In this document: piece by piece, positions 42,270 to 50,904 of the stretch
Layout of the letters: the number at the start of each line of letters is the position of its first letter
How positions within the stretch are numbered: the stretch's first letter is position 1
NCBI GenBank assembly: GCA_024402435.1
Contig: JAKSTU010000013.1
Span: 1 to 62,007 of the forward strand
DNA from: Treponemataceae bacterium
GTDB taxonomy: Bacteria; Spirochaetota; Spirochaetia; Treponematales; Treponemataceae
DNA length: 62,007 bases
Direction: 5' to 3'
The notes under the pieces: model-generated
Database searches by the model: none
The model's input: the letters and a program-made list of their open reading frames with translations, nothing else
Told to the model about the DNA's origin: nothing
Made by a program: the position numbers and the translations under genes

Positions 42270-43467
42270 AGGGATTCAGTTCCTTCGGGTCAACAGGACG
42301 CACAATATACAAAGAACGTTCCTGCCTGAGCCGGACGATGTTTCCTTTCTGTGAAAGTTCCCCGGCAGTTTTTCCGCTGTTTATAATCTGAACAGTGGGC
42401 AGGAAAAGTGCATTTTCCTCACTGGAAATGATTCTTGCCACAGCTGAGTCGCTCAGCAGAACCAGGCTGCCGACAGGATACACACCGAATGCATTTACGA
42501 AAAGCTTAACAATTGACGGTTCAAAAGATGTTCCGCTCAATTCAAGCAGTTTTTTTACAGCATCATAGCCGATAAGGGAATTCCTGTAAGGTTTGTCTGA
42601 AACAAGAGCTTCAAAAGTGTCGCAAACAGAAAGAATGCGTGCTGCCAGAGAAATCTCACTTCCCTTCCGTCCGTCAGGATAACCGGAACCGTCAAAATGC
42701 TCATGATGCTGAACAACAATTGCACCGATTTCCCTGGGGAACATCATCTTTCCGGTAATGAACCGCTCTGCATTAACAGGATGCATTTTCAAAGATTCAA
42801 ACTCTTCCGGAGTCAGCTTTGTCTTTTTTTCAAGAATTCCGCTGTCCATGTTGAGCATACCTATGTCATGAAGCAAAGCGGCCTTGATTATCAGAAGAAC
42901 ATCTCTCTGCGGCAATCCCAGTTTGATCGCCAGAGTGGCAGACATAACTGCCGTATTCACAGCAGAAGCCGCATAACCGGAATTCTGTCCCCTGTTGAGA
43001 ACAAAAGACAGAGCACCGCTTTTTTCATCCATTGCAATGCGGTTGATGGTCATTGCAACTGAATCAACAAGATTGTTTTCAAAAGATTCATTCCGTTTGA
43101 TTGCTATGAAAATCGAATTCATCGTCTGAATTGATCCGCGGTATTCCTTCGAAATAACTATAGCTTCCGCAGGAACATCATTTTCTGCAAGATCTTCTAC
43201 AATCTCGACTTCTTCAACATTGTCAAGCTCTTCAACTTCTTCAAGCTCACCATCAAGTTCTTCAACACAGTCTTCTTCATCATCCATCACGGTGCCGTAA
43301 GTCAGCACATACGGGATTTTCCAGCGTCTGAGCGTATCCAGATGAAACTGAGTAACGTACTTTCCCTCTCCGATGAACATGTTTTCACCGTCGTCAAAAA
43401 ACACGGGAGCTGAAAATCGTTTTCCCACTTGAAGCGCATTGCTTCTGATCTTATTGAATTCTTTCAA
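42262..43467 (-). CDS. HD-GYP cyclic-di-GMP phosphodiesterase
   Basis: The 401-residue protein has an N-terminal region with an acidic, Glu/Asp/Val-rich stretch (about 75-105) and a C-terminal HD-GYP domain: HDIGMLNMDSGIL, HPVNAERFI, VVQHHEHFDGSGYPDG, ARILSVCDTFEALVSDKPYR. All ligands are there, so it should break down cyclic di-GMP. The TTG at 43467, with GAGG 5 nt upstream, is the likely start; another TTG at 43500 lies further inside the FlhB-like gene. It follows two flagellar-type genes, so motility control is the natural guess. Confidence 0.88.
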   Translation of the reverse strand: MKEFNKIRSNALQVGKRFSAPVFFDDGENMFIGEGKYVTQFHLDTLRRWKIPYVLTYGTVMDDEEDCVEELDGELEEVEELDNVEEVEIVEDLAENDVPAEAIVISKEYRGSIQTMNSIFIAIKRNESFENNLVDSVAMTINRIAMDEKSGALSFVLNRGQNSGYAASAVNTAVMSATLAIKLGLPQRDVLLIIKAALLHDIGMLNMDSGILEKKTKLTPEEFESLKMHPVNAERFITGKMMFPREIGAIVVQHHEHFDGSGYPDGRKGSEISLAARILSVCDTFEALVSDKPYRNSLIGYDAVKKLLELSGTSFEPSIVKLFVNAFGVYPVGSLVLLSDSAVARIISSEENALFLPTVQIINSGKTAGELSQKGNIVRLRQERSLYIVRPVDPKELNPFV

Positions 43468-43702
43468 TTTGTCCTCGGATAAAAGCAAATATTCCCGCAA
43501 TCACCGGCCATGTTTCAAAAGGGATTGATTCCCCTTCCGGACACATGGACAAAACTTCTGCGGTTTCCGGTTCATATACAATTGGTATCTTTTTTTCTCC
43601 GGCAATTTCAATCATTTTTGATGCTATTTCTGCCCGCCCGTTACACAGGACAAGGGGAGCTTCCATTCCCTGCTGATAAACCAGAGCAGTTGCCGTCTTC
43701 AT
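43451..43702 (-). CDS. FlhB C-terminal-domain-like protein (YlqH type)
   Basis: This 83-residue protein resembles only the cytoplasmic tail of FlhB/YscU (TATALVYQQGMEAPLVLCNG, KMIEIAGEKKIPIVYEPE). In this family the NPTH autocleavage site is missing. Bacillus YlqH is similar and sits at the same place, after rplS. The stop overlaps the HD-GYP gene and the start overlaps the FliK-like gene by 3 bp, so the three are coupled. It may help regulate substrate choice in flagellar export. Confidence 0.85.
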   Translation of the reverse strand: MKTATALVYQQGMEAPLVLCNGRAEIASKMIEIAGEKKIPIVYEPETAEVLSMCPEGESIPFETWPVIAGIFAFIRGQIERIQ

Positions 43703-44811
43703 TGTAAAATCCTCACTGTACCCACAGGAACATCATCTGTAAGGAGAGTTTCTGCAGCCAGTTTTTCATCATGCATCAAGGCAATATCAAATTCCGCGTC
43801 AGAATTCTGAGTTTTTTTCAGGGCTGCCATGAGTGCAGAATCAGAATCTCTGTCAGTGCAGTCAATTCCGTTTTTCTGTACCAGATAACGCAATACCACT
43901 TTTCCGATTTTACCCTTGTTTTTTCCGCTATTCAAGAGATTTTTTTTCGAAGTCCCTGAGTCATAATGAAAATCTGCTTTCACGACAAAATCAAGAACTT
44001 CATACTTTCCGCGGACCGTAAGCTTTTTTACCCTGTCTTCATCGTCTTTGAAAAGGCAGAGTGATCCGATCAATTTTTTCTGATTATTTTCGTCTTTGGG
44101 GATTTGCATCTCATAGGGAACAACAAGCCAATAACCGTTTCCTTTTGATTTTCTGTTGGCTTTTGCAAGAACCTGATTCAAATCCTCTCCGGTATCGGCT
44201 TCAAGTGATTCTCCGGAACAGAGAGCAAGCAATTTTTCAACTTCATCTTCATCAACATGGCCATTTTTTTCATAAATCAGAAGAGCTTTTTCCGCAGCCT
44301 CTGCACCTTTTTCACCGAATTTCAAAGCAATCCGATGGATTTTGCCGGCAACAGCAGAATCCAGTTTCAAGCCGCTCTGAGCCAAAAACTGGGCAATCTT
44401 CAAAGAAAGCAGATCTGAAGGCAGAGAAAGTGCTGAAAAAAAGCGGTCCAAGATTTGCGGGTTTTCTGAAAGGATGGAATTGAAGTTTGAAAAAGAGATT
44501 CCGGTTTTATACGAAGACCGGTTTACGTCGGTGGAATCTGACGCAGCAGATTGTTTACCGTCAGCTGAATCTGCAGGCTCAAGGACAACAGAAGAGCCGC
44601 TGATGCTGATTCGTGCCCTGAAACCCGTTCCCGGAGTCAGATCATTCCGTGAAAAAACAGGGAAACGCTTTCCTGCAAAAGTTGCTTCGTAATTTCCGTC
44701 GCCAAGATTCTCAAGTATACGCACATAAACAAGAGAACCCTCCCGCAGCGTGTTTTCTGCAGAGAGGGTTCTGTCGGATATATACAGCGACGCCTGATTA
44801 AGCAGCGCCAT
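43699..44811 (-). CDS. FliK/YlqG-like protein of unknown function
   Basis: The 370-residue protein has a beta-rich N-terminus (GSLVYVRILENLGDGNYEAT, FAGKRFPVFS) like the hook-length-control-related YlqG group, a helical middle and a C-terminal beta domain (GNGYWLVVPYEMQIPKDEN, GSLCLFKDDEDRVKKLTVRG) similar to the FliK tail. The order rplS - this gene - FlhB-like gene is the same as rplS...ylqG-ylqH in Bacillus. That supports a flagellar-export-related role, which is still inference. Confidence 0.65.
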   Translation of the reverse strand: MALLNQASLYISDRTLSAENTLREGSLVYVRILENLGDGNYEATFAGKRFPVFSRNDLTPGTGFRARISISGSSVVLEPADSADGKQSAASDSTDVNRSSYKTGISFSNFNSILSENPQILDRFFSALSLPSDLLSLKIAQFLAQSGLKLDSAVAGKIHRIALKFGEKGAEAAEKALLIYEKNGHVDEDEVEKLLALCSGESLEADTGEDLNQVLAKANRKSKGNGYWLVVPYEMQIPKDENNQKKLIGSLCLFKDDEDRVKKLTVRGKYEVLDFVVKADFHYDSGTSKKNLLNSGKNKGKIGKVVLRYLVQKNGIDCTDRDSDSALMAALKKTQNSDAEFDIALMHDEKLAAETLLTDDVPVGTVRILQ

Positions 44812-44816
44812 ACATC

Positions 44817-45182
44817 TTAGTTGTCAGAATCAGTTTTCTTGACAATAAGTTCTTTGATTTTTGCAGCTTTTCCGACTTTACCACGAATGTAGTACAGTTT
44901 GGAGCGGCGTACTTTACCGGGGCGAACAACCTCGACTTTTGCAATACGGGGTGAGTGCATGGGGAAAATACGCTCTACACCAACTCCGTATGAGTTTTTG
45001 CGTACAGTAAATGTTCTGCGGATACCGGATCCTTTGATTCCGATAACCAGGCCTTCATAAACCTGAATACGCTCTGTTTTACCTTCAATAATCTTGAAGT
45101 GAACTTTTACAGTGTCACCTACTTTAAAGGCTGCCATATCGGATTTTTTCTGTGACTCTTCAATAGTCGTAATTAAATCCAT
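44817..45182 (-). CDS. rplS: 50S ribosomal protein bL19
   Basis: The 121-residue protein has the bL19 signature ([56 protein letters not shown]). It sits at the 30S-50S interface. GGAG precedes the ATG. Confidence 0.97.
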   Translation of the reverse strand: MDLITTIEESQKKSDMAAFKVGDTVKVHFKIIEGKTERIQVYEGLVIGIKGSGIRRTFTVRKNSYGVGVERIFPMHSPRIAKVEVVRPGKVRRSKLYYIRGKVGKAAKIKELIVKKTDSDN

Positions 45183-45204
45183 TGTCGTCTCCTATAATTT
45201 TGCG

Positions 45205-45969
45205 CTATGGGCGCACAACTGTAATTTTCTCAATCATCTTTATGGCTTCAGGAGAAAGTGTCCCGTTTTCAATCGCTTTGGCAATCAAATCCGGTCTGAC
45301 ACGCAACGTCTTTGCCAGACGCTGTTCCAGCCGCCACTTCCGGATATTTTCATGATGTCCTGAAAGAAGAACTTCAGGAACAGCACGTCCTTCAAACACT
45401 TCCGGGCGAGTGTACTGAGGGTACTCCAAAAGTCCGTCAGAATAACTTTCCTCTTCGAGAGAATCCGATGAAATGACACCGTCTATCAAACGGTAAACCG
45501 CATCGATAATAACCGTTGCAGCAACTTCTCCCGACGACATCACGTAATCGCCGATGGAGATCTCATCATCAACCCAAGTGTCGATAATCCGCTGGTCTAT
45601 ACCTTCGTAACGACCGCAAATCAGAACAAGATCGTCTTCCTGACTGAGTTCCTGCGCCAGTTTCTGATTGAAAGGTCTGCCGGAGGGAGTTACATAAACA
45701 ACGCGTTTTCTGCTTTTTCTTCCTCTTTCGGCAACAATTCCCTTATGAACGGACTTGAGCGCAAGATTAAGCGGTTCCGGCAGCATAAGCATTCCGGCAC
45801 CACCCCCGTAAGGACTGTCATCACATGTTTTGTGTTTATCAAAGGCAAAATCCCTGATATTCACCAAGTCGTAGGCAATAATCCCCCGATCAACCGCTTT
45901 TGCCATGATTGAGCTTTCAAAAAATGCACGCGGTATTTCAGGAAACAAGGTCAGCACATGAAATTTCAT
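45205..45969 (-). CDS. trmD: tRNA (guanine-37-N1)-methyltransferase
   Basis: The 254-residue SPOUT (knotted) methyltransferase shows FHVLTLFPEIPRAFFESSIM, DDSPYGGGAGMLMLPEPL, LICGRYEGIDQRIID and EISIGDYVMSSGEVAATVII. It methylates G37 of tRNAs that read CNN codons, which prevents frameshifting. It starts 3 bp after rimM. Confidence 0.96.
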   Translation of the reverse strand: MKFHVLTLFPEIPRAFFESSIMAKAVDRGIIAYDLVNIRDFAFDKHKTCDDSPYGGGAGMLMLPEPLNLALKSVHKGIVAERGRKSRKRVVYVTPSGRPFNQKLAQELSQEDDLVLICGRYEGIDQRIIDTWVDDEISIGDYVMSSGEVAATVIIDAVYRLIDGVISSDSLEEESYSDGLLEYPQYTRPEVFEGRAVPEVLLSGHHENIRKWRLEQRLAKTLRVRPDLIAKAIENGTLSPEAIKMIEKITVVRP

Positions 45970-45972
45970 GAA

Positions 45973-46599
45973 TTACTCCAAAACCCAGAGGTGCAATAGT
46001 TGCACAGTCTTGCCTTTTACATCAACCGTACCGACAAACTCCTTGTTAAAGGGCACAAGCACGCTCTTCTTTTTTGATGCCTTACCATCAGGAATGCCTG
46101 CTTCATCTGTACTGTTTATGGCGCTGTACATACTTTCGGAGAGTTCAACCTCAAGGAGGTTACCCGCTCCGCCTTCCAATACGTCTGTGATAATTCCGGC
46201 CGTATACCAGCCGTCTTTGTTACAAACCAGTCCTTTGTAATTTTCTTTGGCAAGTGTAGCATTGTCACAAACCAGAGAACATTGTTTAAGATCTTCAACA
46301 TACCACTCATCCTTGTTCAAAGGACAAGCTTTGTTGCGTGGAACCACAATTTCTGCACCGCGCCAAAGCACAGCCTGCTCAGAAGATTCGATTCCTTTCA
46401 GTTTAAGCACCAAAGAACCCGGTCCGCCTTCAACTGCTTCCACAGCGAAAAGTTTTTCAGAATCCTTTGTACGCAAAGTCACTTCAGTCAAATCAAAAAA
46501 ATGATCAACTTCGCCTGAAGTACTTTCAACTTTTACCTTACCCGTAAGCCCATGCGAAGCCCGGATAATACCTATTACGAGTGTGGCGTTCTTTTCCAT
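45973..46599 (-). CDS. rimM: Ribosome maturation factor RimM
   Basis: The 208-residue protein has an N-terminal RimM beta-barrel (LVIGIIRASHGLTGKVKVES) and a PRC-barrel at the C-terminus (EWYVEDLKQCSLVC, ITDVLEGGAGNLLEV, VLVPFNKEFV). It helps mature the 30S head. The start overlaps the khpA stop by one base. It is longer than most RimM proteins because of an insert near 115-140. Confidence 0.92.
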   Translation of the reverse strand: MEKNATLVIGIIRASHGLTGKVKVESTSGEVDHFFDLTEVTLRTKDSEKLFAVEAVEGGPGSLVLKLKGIESSEQAVLWRGAEIVVPRNKACPLNKDEWYVEDLKQCSLVCDNATLAKENYKGLVCNKDGWYTAGIITDVLEGGAGNLLEVELSESMYSAINSTDEAGIPDGKASKKKSVLVPFNKEFVGTVDVKGKTVQLLHLWVLE

Positions 46600-46832
46600 C
46601 AGTCCAGAATTTCCAGACTGTAGCGTTTTCCGCTTTTGCTGGAGCTTGCACTCAAAACTGTGCGCAGGGCTTTCGCAATGCGTCCATATTTGCCGATTAC
46701 TTTACCGATGTCACCGGGAGCAACACGCAGTTCAATAACCATGGATTTGTCGCCTTCGACTTCCTGCACCGAAACAGCACTGGGATCATCGACCAATGAT
46801 TTTGCAATATATTCAATCAGGTCTTTTTCCAT
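46599..46832 (-). CDS. khpA: KH-domain RNA-binding protein KhpA
   Basis: The 77-residue protein is one KH domain with the GxxG loop in VIGKYGRIAKALRTVLSA. It matches YlqC/KhpA, which binds RNA, often with KhpB, and is found between rpsP and rimM in many bacteria. Confidence 0.93.
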   Translation of the reverse strand: MEKDLIEYIAKSLVDDPSAVSVQEVEGDKSMVIELRVAPGDIGKVIGKYGRIAKALRTVLSASSSKSGKRYSLEILD

Positions 46833-46853
46833 TTCCCAACTACTCCTTCGGTA

Positions 46854-47099
46854 TTACTGTGCGGAACTTTTTTTTGTCAAAAGTTTCTTTACAGTTTCTG
46901 AGGGCTGTGCACCTACGCCAAGCCAGTAGTTTGCGCGTTCCAGATTGATTGAAATCTGTTTGTCTTCAGCTTCGATAGGCTGATATGTACCGATTTCTTC
47001 AATTGTTGTACTGTCACGAGCTACACGAGAGTCCTGAACTACGATTCTGTAGTAAGGACGTTTTTTGGATCCAAACTTCTTGAGTCTGATTTTTACCAC
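46854..47099 (-). CDS. rpsP: 30S ribosomal protein bS16
   Basis: The 81-residue protein begins with [20 protein letters not shown], typical of bS16, and ends in a basic tail. GGAGG stands 5 nt before the GTG at 47099, which makes that the start; another GTG at 47111 would add four residues and precede the ribosome site. It is first in the rpsP-khpA-rimM-trmD-rplS operon. A hairpin lies just upstream of the ribosome site. Confidence 0.95.
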   Translation of the reverse strand: MVKIRLKKFGSKKRPYYRIVVQDSRVARDSTTIEEIGTYQPIEAEDKQISINLERANYWLGVGAQPSETVKKLLTKKSSAQ

Positions 47100-47112
47100 T
47101 TTATCCTCCACA

Positions 47113-47143
47113 TTGACCGCACTCCGTGATTAAGTCCGGTCAA
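47113..47143 (-). promoter_or_regulatory. Inverted repeat in the rpsP leader
   Basis: The arms TTGACCG and CGGTCAA (47113-47119 and 47137-47143) match perfectly with a 17-nt loop, 4-5 nt before the GGAGG of rpsP. A leader this close to the ribosome site could serve feedback control by a ribosomal protein. Confidence 0.55.
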
Positions 47144-47184
47144 ATTAAACACAAATGGATACACGTACAGGTGTACAAATCATA

Positions 47185-47213
47185 TTTATACCAAATTTGC
47201 AGGCTATGAGCAA
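47185..47213 (-). promoter_or_regulatory. rpsP operon promoter
   Basis: On the minus strand TTGCTC and TATAAA are 17 bp apart and give a leader of about 80 nt that contains the inverted repeat at 47113-47143. Confidence 0.65.
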
Positions 47214-47250
47214 GTAGAAATGAATGGGAATCTTACAAAACAGAATGGAT

Positions 47251-47622
47251 TCAGTCGTAACAGTACAAGTTGGCCGCAGTGCCGTCAGCTTTGCGCCCTA
47301 TGTAGCGTACGCCGATGAATCTGTTGTCGTTGTCATAAACGCGGTATTCAGTGGTCAGAGACAAAATGGAAAGATCAAGTGAAAAATCATAACGTTCCTG
47401 CTCTGACAAATCGGAAAATTCAACTTCAGAGTAGCTGAGACCTTCGGAAGTTTTGAGTTTCTGGTTTTCATAGTCCAGAGTAAGACGTTTTGCACCGACA
47501 GACAGCATTACGCTTGAATAGGAACTTTTCTTGAACCAGTCAATGAAATAAACGTCCAGAGAAAATGCATATTCTGTCAAAATCAGCAATGCCAAAACAA
47601 GTGCAAATCTCTTTTTCACCAT
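47251..47622 (-). CDS. Small exported protein of unknown function
   Basis: This 123-residue protein has a signal peptide (KKRFALVLALLILTEYAFSL) and a short beta-rich mature part (VYFIDWFKKSSYSSVMLSVG, YRVYDNDNRFIGVRYIGRKA). I recognise no family. AAGGAG precedes the ATG and a good promoter stands at 47643-47671, so it is transcribed alone. Confidence 0.75.
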   Translation of the reverse strand: MVKKRFALVLALLILTEYAFSLDVYFIDWFKKSSYSSVMLSVGAKRLTLDYENQKLKTSEGLSYSEVEFSDLSEQERYDFSLDLSILSLTTEYRVYDNDNRFIGVRYIGRKADGTAANLYCYD

Positions 47623-47642
47623 CTTTTTTTCTCCTTCTTTTT

Positions 47643-47671
47643 ACTATAAGGCCAAAAATGTATTATTGCAA
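47643..47671 (-). promoter_or_regulatory. Promoter of the small exported protein gene
   Basis: On the minus strand TTGCAA and TATAGT are 17 bp apart, about 20 bp before the start codon. Confidence 0.6.
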
Positions 47672-47706
47672 ATTAATATTAGGTTGATTTTTTTCGGAGA
47701 ATTTTG

Positions 47707-47715
47707 TGCTATAAT
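47707..47715 (+). promoter_or_regulatory. Extended -10 box of the glucosidase gene, 7 nt before the ATG
   Basis: TGCTATAAT combines the TGn extension with a perfect -10 hexamer; no good -35 box is needed or seen at 17 bp. Only 7 nt separate it from the ATG at 47723, so the message is probably leaderless. Confidence 0.65.
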
Positions 47716-47722
47716 CAGGTTT

Positions 47723-49435
47723 ATGGAATCAGCAGTTAAAAGAGCATGGTGGAAAGAACGTACAGTTTATCAGATTTATCCCAGAAGTTTCTGTGACTCA
47801 AATGCAGACGGAATCGGAGACATTCCCGGAATCATTTCAAAACTTGACTATCTTGCAGATCTGGGAATCGGCATAATCTGGCTCAGTCCGGTTTACTGCT
47901 CGCCCAACGATGACAACGGATACGACATCAGCAATTACAGGGACATAAATCCGGAATTCGGAACTTTGGCCGATATGGACAGACTGATTTCGGAAGCGCA
48001 TTCCAGAGACATCAGAATCATCATGGATCTTGTTGTGAACCACACTTCAGACGAACATGAATGGTTCAAGAAAAGCCGGCAATCAAAAGACAGCGGAAAT
48101 CCTTACAGGGACTATTACATCTGGAGACCGCCGGTAATCAGGAACGGAAGAAAATGCCCGCCGAACAACTGGACAAGTTTTTTTACCGGAAGTGCCTGGC
48201 AGTATGATGAACAGACCGGAGAATACTACCTGCATCTTTTTTCCCGCAAACAGCCTGACTTGAACTGGGCAAATCCAAAAATCCGGGAAGAAGTGGAAGA
48301 CATTCTCCGTTTCTGGCTGGACAGGGGCATAGACGGATTCAGATGCGATGTAATCAACGTAATCGGAAAACATTCTCTTGCAAACGGAAGAAAACGCATT
48401 GCTCTGACAGGACTGGAACATTATCTTTCAACAGAGGAATGTCATCAGCACCTGAAAAAACTGAACGAAGACGTCTTTTCAAAATATGACTGCTACACTG
48501 TAGGCGAAACAGTCTGCGTCAACACGGAAATGGCTTCGGCACTACAGGGTGAAAATCGGGGCGAACTGAATACGGTATTCAGCTTTGAACACATGGAAAC
48601 AGATACGGTAAGCAACAAATGGTTCCGTTTTGCTTTTAAAAGCGGAAAATTTGTGGACTGTCTCTGCAAATGGCAGAAAGAATTGTCCTGGAACGCAAAC
48701 TATTTTGAAAACCATGACCAGCCCCGCTCCGTGTCCCATTTCGGAGACGACGGCACTTATCATGACCAGTCCGCAAAAATGCTTGCTTCTCTGCTTTTTA
48801 CACTGAAAGGCACGCCCTATGTCTACGAAGGTCAGGAACTGGGCATGACAAACTTTGATTTTTCAAGTCTTGGCCAGATTATGGACATTGAATCCCACAA
48901 CATTGACGGTATTGCCCGGAAACTGCATTTTCCGCAAAAACTCCGCTGGAAGATGATAAAGAAAACCAGCCGGGACAATGCAAGAACGCCAATGCAATGG
49001 AACAGGGAAAAAAATGCCGGTTTTTCGGAAGGAAAACCATGGCTTGGCATAAACGGAAATTATGAACGAATCAACGCAGAAGACCAGTGTCTTTCAAACA
49101 GTTCCGTCAGAAGCTATTATCAGAAGCTGATTCAGCTGCGAAAAAAAGAGCCGGTTTTCGTTTATGGTGACTTTTCAAGAATACATAAATCGGGACAAAT
49201 CCACGTTTTTGAAAGATCAATTACAAAAGAATCGCTTGAAGAATTTGAAGAAGGAAGATTTACAAAAATCATTACGGTGATAAATTTCGGGAAAAAACCC
49301 CGCAGAATCGGAAAATTCATTGCAGACAAATGCCGTGACATGCAGATTGTTCAGGCAAACTACATGCAGGATATGGACCGGATGGGAAGGGATTACATTC
49401 TGAAACCTTACGAAGCGGTAATTTTTGCGGAATAG
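47723..49435 (+). CDS. GH13 alpha-glucosidase (oligo-1,6-glucosidase type)
   Basis: The 570-residue enzyme has WWKERTVYQIYPRSFCDSNA, MDLVVNHTSDEHEWF, GFRCDVINV with nucleophile D209, YTVGETVCVN with acid/base E262 and ENHDQPRSVS with D332, which is the complete catalytic set. It hydrolyses alpha-1,6- or alpha-1,4-linked glucose from short oligosaccharides in the cytoplasm; no signal peptide is present. The start at 47723 is chosen because the family begins there; a longer frame would include the promoter. The next gene is an HD-GYP protein. Confidence 0.92.
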   Translation: MESAVKRAWWKERTVYQIYPRSFCDSNADGIGDIPGIISKLDYLADLGIGIIWLSPVYCSPNDDNGYDISNYRDINPEFGTLADMDRLISEAHSRDIRIIMDLVVNHTSDEHEWFKKSRQSKDSGNPYRDYYIWRPPVIRNGRKCPPNNWTSFFTGSAWQYDEQTGEYYLHLFSRKQPDLNWANPKIREEVEDILRFWLDRGIDGFRCDVINVIGKHSLANGRKRIALTGLEHYLSTEECHQHLKKLNEDVFSKYDCYTVGETVCVNTEMASALQGENRGELNTVFSFEHMETDTVSNKWFRFAFKSGKFVDCLCKWQKELSWNANYFENHDQPRSVSHFGDDGTYHDQSAKMLASLLFTLKGTPYVYEGQELGMTNFDFSSLGQIMDIESHNIDGIARKLHFPQKLRWKMIKKTSRDNARTPMQWNREKNAGFSEGKPWLGINGNYERINAEDQCLSNSSVRSYYQKLIQLRKKEPVFVYGDFSRIHKSGQIHVFERSITKESLEEFEEGRFTKIITVINFGKKPRRIGKFIADKCRDMQIVQANYMQDMDRMGRDYILKPYEAVIFAE

Positions 49436-49460
49436 AAAAAAAACGTTAAAGGGTTGCCCG

Positions 49461-49519
49461 ATTCATACCGATATACAAAGGGTAAAACTATCTTTTCAGG
49501 CGGAGATATCGGTATGAAT
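49461..49519 (+). promoter_or_regulatory. Perfect 14-bp inverted repeat covering the start codon of the HD-GYP gene
   Basis: ATTCATACCGATAT at 49461-49474 is the exact reverse complement of ATATCGGTATGAAT at 49506-49519, with a 31-nt loop. The second arm holds the ATG (49514-49516) and abuts the GGAG ribosome site (49502-49505). In RNA it would form a hairpin that hides the start; as DNA it would be a repressor site. Confidence 0.8.
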
Positions 49520-50863
49520 GCAATTAACGTAAGTGATCTGAAACCGGACCTACAGTTCAAAAGCGATGTTGTAATTGACAAAACATTTCTTCTTCTCACT
49601 CCTCTTGTACCTGTTTCCCAAAAACTGATTGACGCCCTGAATGACTGGAGTTTTACTCAGATTTTTACCGATGACGCGCCTGCACAAAATCAGGAAACAC
49701 AGAAGACTGTCAGCCTTTCAGAGATTGAAACACAGTCGGAAGAAGCAGTTGCTCCCAGAAGAATCGATCTCAGCGAAACAGAATCCGTTTCTATCGAAGA
49801 CATTACCGGGGAATCACTGAATTCCGGTTCTCCTGCAGGAACTTCTGTAAAACGCGCTTTGGACATTGCAAGCGGAAGAACCGCACCGGACGTTGCACTT
49901 CAGTCTGCAGGCGCCGGCATTCCGAATGTTTCGGACACAGACGAACAGAGAATAACTCTCGTCAAAAATGTCTACAACGAATACCTCAAGTATATTGAAT
50001 CAGTTTATACCTATTACGCGACCAACAGAAAAATCAACATGGAAGATTTGTCCACAACTGTTGAAGAACTGTGCCGTTTCATAAAAGACAACCGTCAGTA
50101 TGTCTTAAGAATTCAGGCAGAAGGAAGAAAGGAAAACATCAATTTTCTCATCCCCCATTCTTTGAATTCAACAATCCTCGCAATCATCATTGCAATGGAA
50201 CTCCGCTATACGATTACGCAGATGGTAGAACTCGGAACAGCATGCATTCTCCACGAAATAGGCATGATCCGGCTGCCGCCGCAGCTTTACATGACAGACA
50301 GGATTCTTACGCCAAGCGAAAAGAAAGTACTTTTTACACACCCGCTCCAAACTTACAACATCCTCAAAAGCATAGGTTTTCCCCTGCAGATTTGTCTGGG
50401 CGCATTGGATCATCACGAACGGGAAAACGGCTCAGGATATCCGAGAAAGCTTGAAAGCGAGAAAATTTCCCGTTACGGAAAAATCATTGCCGTTGCCTGT
50501 GCGTATGAGGCGGCTTCATCAAAACGCGCCTACAAAGAAGCAAAAACTACAAGTTCTGCAATGATTGAAATGCTTCGGGACAACAACAGGAATTTTGACG
50601 CTTCTGTAATCAGGGCTCTGTTTGCAAACCTTTCGCTCTACCCCATTGGAAGTTATGTTTTTCTTTCAAACGGAAAATGCGCCCAAGTTGTGGATGTTGT
50701 TCCTGAATCACCGCAAAACCCGGTCGTAAAAGTAATTGCAGGAACAAACGGCGGAAAACAGGAAATGATCAATACCGCAAACACAGACATAAAAATCATG
50801 AGAGCAATGGACAACAAGGAAGTGGCCGACATTCTGAAATATCTTAAGACAGAGAGTGCGTGA
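49514..50863 (+). CDS. HD-GYP domain protein with HE in place of HD
   Basis: The 449-residue protein has an N-terminal region (about 1-150, partly acidic and variable) and an HD-GYP domain. The first metal motif reads ACILHEIGMIRL, so the usual Asp is Glu. The remaining motifs, LDHHERENGSGYPRKLE and VACAYEAASSKRAYKEA, are close to normal. It may still bind metal and cleave cyclic di-GMP, but this change raises doubt. GGAG precedes the ATG at 49514; the frame extends 20 codons upstream. The 14-bp inverted repeat covers the start. Confidence 0.82.
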   Translation: MNAINVSDLKPDLQFKSDVVIDKTFLLLTPLVPVSQKLIDALNDWSFTQIFTDDAPAQNQETQKTVSLSEIETQSEEAVAPRRIDLSETESVSIEDITGESLNSGSPAGTSVKRALDIASGRTAPDVALQSAGAGIPNVSDTDEQRITLVKNVYNEYLKYIESVYTYYATNRKINMEDLSTTVEELCRFIKDNRQYVLRIQAEGRKENINFLIPHSLNSTILAIIIAMELRYTITQMVELGTACILHEIGMIRLPPQLYMTDRILTPSEKKVLFTHPLQTYNILKSIGFPLQICLGALDHHERENGSGYPRKLESEKISRYGKIIAVACAYEAASSKRAYKEAKTTSSAMIEMLRDNNRNFDASVIRALFANLSLYPIGSYVFLSNGKCAQVVDVVPESPQNPVVKVIAGTNGGKQEMINTANTDIKIMRAMDNKEVADILKYLKTESA

Positions 50864-50871
50864 TTGCCGGT

Positions 50872-50904
50872 CCGGAAAACGGAAACAGAAAGTTCCGGTT
50901 TATT
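50872..50904 (+). terminator. Possible weak terminator after the HD-GYP gene
   Basis: CCGGAA and TTCCGG (50872-50877 and 50893-50898) form a short stem followed by TTTATT. It lies in the 36-bp gap before a convergent gene. The T run is short, so the call is weak. Confidence 0.35.
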
